A DNA stretch of 64,000 nucleotides from positions 1-64,000 of the forward strand of contig JARYMM010000018.1 in NCBI GenBank assembly GCA_029907105.1. Reading direction: 5' to 3'. A model generated the notes under the pieces. That model saw only the letters and a list, made by a program, of their open reading frames with translations. It had not been told where the DNA came from and searched no databases. The DNA is from Anaerolineae bacterium. GTDB lineage: Bacteria; Chloroflexota; Anaerolineae; UBA3071. Numbering within the stretch: position 1 is the first letter of the stretch; each line of letters starts with the position of its first letter. The translations under genes and the position numbers were made by a program. This document shows positions 61,166-64,000 of this stretch, in pieces.

Positions 61166-62398
61166 ATGGCGGACAAAGTTCTGCCCGGTGTGCGAGAGGA
61201 ATTCGCCACCAGAGCGGCCGGCGAAGCGGTGCCGGTCATCGTCAAGTACCGCCAGGTGCAGGTGCCGGAACGGAGAGCGGTCGTGGCCGGCCTGGCGGAT
61301 CGTTATGTCTACAAGAATGTGCCTGCCGTGGCCATGCGGGTGACGGCTGCCGGGCTCTCCCGGCTGGAGGAAGACCCTGACGTCATCGCCGTGTGGCCCG
61401 ACCTGCCGGTGCACACCATGCTCGATGTGTCCGTGCCCCATATCCGCGTGCCCGAGGTGTGGGCGGAAAGTGGCCGCGGGGCCGGGGTGCGCGTGGCCGT
61501 CGTGGACACGGGCGTTGACCCCAACCATCCTGACCTGGCCGGCCGTATTGTGGCGACGAAGGGTTTCGCCAGCAGCAGCGCCGCCGACGGCAACGGACAC
61601 GGCACGCATGTGGCGGGCATCATCGCCGGCAACGGCACAGCCAGCGAAGGCCGCTACGTGGGCATGGCCTCCGAAGCGCTCATCTACGCCGCCAAGGTGC
61701 TGCGGGACGACGGATCGGGGAGCATGAGCGACGTCATGGCCGGCGTGGAGTGGGCCGTAGATCAGGGCGCGCAGGTCATCAACCTCTCCCTGGGCAGCGA
61801 TGAGGCCAGCGACGGCACCGATCCCCTGTCGGAGATGTGCGACGCCGCCGTGGCCGCGGGCGTCGTCGTCTGCGTGGCTGCGGGCAACGCCGGGCCGGGG
61901 GCGGGCACGGTAGGCTCCCCGGCCAGCGCCCGCCAGGTCATCACCGTCGGCGCCACCACGGACGATGACCGTATAGCCAGCTTCTCTTCGCGCGGGCCAA
62001 CGAAGGATGGGCGCACCAAGCCGGACGTGTGCTTCCCCGGCGTGGACATCGTGGCCTGCCGCGCCTCGGGCACGCGCATGGGCACGCCGGTAGGCGAGCA
62101 TTACACCCAGGCTTCGGGCACCAGCATGGCCACCCCGCACGCCGCCGGCGTGGCGGCGCTGCTGTTGGAGGCAAACCCTTCCCTCACACCGGCAGAGGTC
62201 AAGGCCCGCTTCCAGGCGGCGGCCGTGGACCTGGGGCTGGATGCCAACGCGCAGGGTGCCGGGCGGGTGGATGCCTACGCCGCGCTCAAAGCCGAGACGC
62301 CGCCGCCGGGGCCGACCCCGCCGCCAACGCCGCCACCGACGCCGCCCAGCGGCTGCGTCACCTTGCCGCTGCAATTGCTGGGCCTCCGGTTGACGTAA
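61166..62398 (+). CDS. S8 family subtilisin-like protease without signal peptide
   Basis: A 410-residue subtilase. An I9-like N-terminal segment (about 20-90) precedes the catalytic domain with Asp (VAVVDTGVDPNHPDL), His (GNGHGTHVAGIIAG) and Ser (SGTSMATPHAAGVAAL). No signal peptide is seen at the N-terminus (MADKVLPGVREEF), so it may act in the cytoplasm. The C-terminus is a Pro/Thr linker and a hydrophobic end (TLPLQLLGLRLT). ATG 61166 has AAAGGGG upstream. Confidence 0.9.
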   Translation: MADKVLPGVREEFATRAAGEAVPVIVKYRQVQVPERRAVVAGLADRYVYKNVPAVAMRVTAAGLSRLEEDPDVIAVWPDLPVHTMLDVSVPHIRVPEVWAESGRGAGVRVAVVDTGVDPNHPDLAGRIVATKGFASSSAADGNGHGTHVAGIIAGNGTASEGRYVGMASEALIYAAKVLRDDGSGSMSDVMAGVEWAVDQGAQVINLSLGSDEASDGTDPLSEMCDAAVAAGVVVCVAAGNAGPGAGTVGSPASARQVITVGATTDDDRIASFSSRGPTKDGRTKPDVCFPGVDIVACRASGTRMGTPVGEHYTQASGTSMATPHAAGVAALLLEANPSLTPAEVKARFQAAAVDLGLDANAQGAGRVDAYAALKAETPPPGPTPPPTPPPTPPSGCVTLPLQLLGLRLT

Positions 62399-62400
62399 GG

Positions 62401-63225
62401 ATGACCCGAACTGGCGACTACACCCTCGGCGTGACCACCTGGATTTTCGGCGACACGCCGCTGGCGGATATCGCGCCGCGCCTCGTGGCCTGGGGCTACG
62501 ATGGCGTGGTGCTCCCCGGCGACCTGTCGCCCGACCGTGCTGCCGCCGTGCGCCAGGTGCTGGATGACCACGGCCTGGCCGTGTTGGGCTTCACGCCGCC
62601 CAACGTGGACCTGGCTCATCCCGAGCCCGCCGTGCACGCGTTGGCAATCGCTGCCTATCAGCGCCTGTTGGACGTGGCCGCTGACCTGGGCGTGCCGCTC
62701 GTCGGCTGTCACGGGCGGGTGGGCCGCGTGGCTCCTGTGGGCGAGATGGCCCAGGAGCAGGCCCTGCTGGCCGACGCGTTGGCGGAGCTGGCCGGGCGCG
62801 CCCGGCCCATGGGTATCAGCCTGGCCCTGGAATGCCTCAATCGCTACGAATCGCACCTGGCCAACACGGCGGAGGAGGGGCTGCGCTTGCTGGGGCGCAT
62901 CGGCGCGCCCAACGTCGGCCTGCTGCTCGATGCCTATCACATGAACATCGAGGAGGCCGACCCGGCAGCCGCCGTACGTGCCGCCGGCGGCCGCCTGTGG
63001 GTCTTCCACGTGGCCGATTCCAACCGCAGAGCGCCAGGCCGGGGGCACGTTGATTTCGTTTCCCTCTTCGCCGCCCTGGATGAGATTGGCTTCCGCGGCC
63101 CGCTGGTGGTGGAGACGCCGGCGCCCGGGCCGGATCCTTTCACGCCGGTCAAGGGCCCCGGCTGGCTGGAAGCCGTGCAGGATGAGGTGGTCACCGCCGC
63201 ACGCTTTGTGCGCCGGCACAGGTGA
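62401..63225 (+). CDS. Sugar phosphate isomerase/epimerase (TIM barrel, AP endonuclease 2 family)
   Basis: A 274-residue xylose-isomerase-like TIM barrel. Metal-ligand residues are visible in strand-end motifs: ALECLNRYESHL (Glu), LLLDAYHMNIEEAD (Asp/His), FHVADSNRRAPGRGHVDF (His) and LVVETPA (Glu). Family members isomerise or epimerise sugars and polyols. It starts 2 bp after the subtilase stop, so it is probably co-transcribed. Confidence 0.88.
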   Translation: MTRTGDYTLGVTTWIFGDTPLADIAPRLVAWGYDGVVLPGDLSPDRAAAVRQVLDDHGLAVLGFTPPNVDLAHPEPAVHALAIAAYQRLLDVAADLGVPLVGCHGRVGRVAPVGEMAQEQALLADALAELAGRARPMGISLALECLNRYESHLANTAEEGLRLLGRIGAPNVGLLLDAYHMNIEEADPAAAVRAAGGRLWVFHVADSNRRAPGRGHVDFVSLFAALDEIGFRGPLVVETPAPGPDPFTPVKGPGWLEAVQDEVVTAARFVRRHR

Positions 63226-63261
63226 GCAAGGCCAATCCTGAAGCAGGGATATATTCCCAAC

Positions 63262-64000
63262 CTACCATGCAGCCTCCCGGCTGATGGTGATAAGCGCCAG
63301 GTTGATCACCTCGCCGGCGGCCTGGAGCTTGCGGCGATCAATCAGCGTGTCCAGGCGGGGGTCCACCTCGCTGTCGGCCCAGCGGATGACCGCCGCCGGG
63401 GCGCGCAGGTTCACGATTTGCTGGTAAGGATGGGAGACGGGTTTGCCGCGCTCGACGCTGACGCCCAGACGGCCGGCCGCATCGGCCAGCAGGTCGCTGA
63501 GGCGGCGCGGCTCGCTGCTGATCTCCAGCATGTCGCCGCCAGCACCCAGACGGTCGAGCTGCAATACGGCCACCGTGTCCAACAGCGACAGCCCGCCGCC
63601 GTAGCCTTCGAAGTAGGCCTGGGCGCCGGAACGGGTCAGCTCGCCACCGGCCCAGGCGGCGAAGAGCACCGTGCGGCGCGGCTCATAGCCCGCCTCGTGC
63701 CACAGGCGGGCGATCTCCAGCAGCGTGGCCACACCTGAAGCGCCATCGTTAACCGCCGGATAGAGCGTGCCGTCGGGATCGCTGCCCAGCCCGTCGTAGT
63801 GGGCGGCAACGATAATCATCTCCTCGTCCAGCACCACGTCCTGCCCCGTCCAGTGGCCGAGCACGCTGCGCAGCGTCACCTCCCGCGGCTCGGACAACGC
63901 CACGTGCAGGCGGGCGCGGCTCTGGAGCTCTTCCACGAACCACTCCGGGCTGCGCTCTGCGCGCAGTGCTTCCAGCCGCTCCCGCACGGCAGCCACGCTG
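63262..64000 (-). CDS. M28 family peptidase-like protein, cut by the window edge
   Basis: The C-terminal 245 residues of an M28 domain; the start lies beyond the window. Motifs AHYDGLG, VNDGASG and LQLDRLG are present, but the catalytic Glu pair reads GGEL instead of EE, so the general-base Glu appears lost while the zinc-ligand Glu is kept. A late His (VSHPYQQ) may be the last ligand. It resembles the M28 units of the giant peptidase at 27400. Confidence 0.82.
   Translation of the reverse strand, partial: SVAAVRERLEALRAERSPEWFVEELQSRARLHVALSEPREVTLRSVLGHWTGQDVVLDEEMIIVAAHYDGLGSDPDGTLYPAVNDGASGVATLLEIARLWHEAGYEPRRTVLFAAWAGGELTRSGAQAYFEGYGGGLSLLDTVAVLQLDRLGAGGDMLEISSEPRRLSDLLADAAGRLGVSVERGKPVSHPYQQIVNLRAPAAVIRWADSEVDPRLDTLIDRRKLQAAGEVINLALITISREAAW

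Overview
This window looks like chromosomal DNA from a high-GC bacterium, most probably a Chloroflexota (Anaerolineae-like) organism or a genome binned from the environment. Reasons: a YidC with a lipoprotein-type N-terminus, exported proteins with long Thr/Pro linkers and a C-terminal Y-L-P-L-L-L-R tail, a ferredoxin-linked 2-oxoacid oxidoreductase, and many degenerate 7-bp intergenic repeat arrays of a kind I associate with environmental Anaerolineae. The taxonomic call is an inference. I see no rRNA, tRNA, CRISPR array, phage or transposase gene.

Layout. 0-12 kb (+): rimO, a family 9 glycosyltransferase, a membrane phosphodiesterase/phosphatase, a giant secreted glycosidase/beta-helix protein with a frameshift, two methyltransferases and a lipoprotein. 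12-25.3 kb (-): a Clp-fold membrane protease, rhomboid, holA, then an amino-acid catabolism cluster (CoA-transferase, alanine dehydrogenase, four-subunit 2-oxoacid:ferredoxin oxidoreductase), a B12-binding radical SAM protein, a CBS protein, a Tat-exported molybdopterin oxidoreductase and oligoendopeptidase F. 25.7-33.4 kb (+): a beta-propeller protein, a 1654-residue double-M28 peptidase and an orphan ABC ATPase. 33.7-38.3 kb (+): the origin-type cluster rpmH-rnpA-yidD-yidC-jag-parA-parB (dnaA is not here). 38.3-44.6 kb: cupin, exosortase and EpsI (+), facing a large PEP-CTERM surface protein (-). 45.8-53.3 kb (+): exopolysaccharide/glycolipid genes (GT4, polyprenyl glycosylphosphotransferase, MGDG-synthase-like GT, GT2, LPG-synthase-like membrane protein) plus an M20 peptidase. 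53.6-59.4 kb (+): livKHMGF branched-chain amino-acid transporter. 59.5-64 kb: geranylgeranyl-reductase-like flavoprotein, an I9-like small protein plus cytoplasmic subtilase, a TIM-barrel isomerase, and a truncated M28 protein at the edge (-).

How the genes fit together. The liv transporter, peptidases and 2-oxoacid oxidoreductase/alanine dehydrogenase/CoA-transferase cluster suggest peptide and amino-acid fermentation. The exosortase, EpsI, PEP-CTERM protein and adjacent polysaccharide genes form a compact surface-anchoring system with its probable substrate next door, unexpected in a lineage usually regarded as monoderm.

The most unusual signal is structural. At least a dozen loci carry degenerate tandem arrays of 7-bp (sometimes 8-bp) units, often as head-to-head inverted halves that fold into hairpins. 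Separate palindromic elements of several families also occur. Some sit inside coding genes in frame (glycosyltransferase at 2121, M28 peptidase at 29351), and others supply the stop codons of genes.
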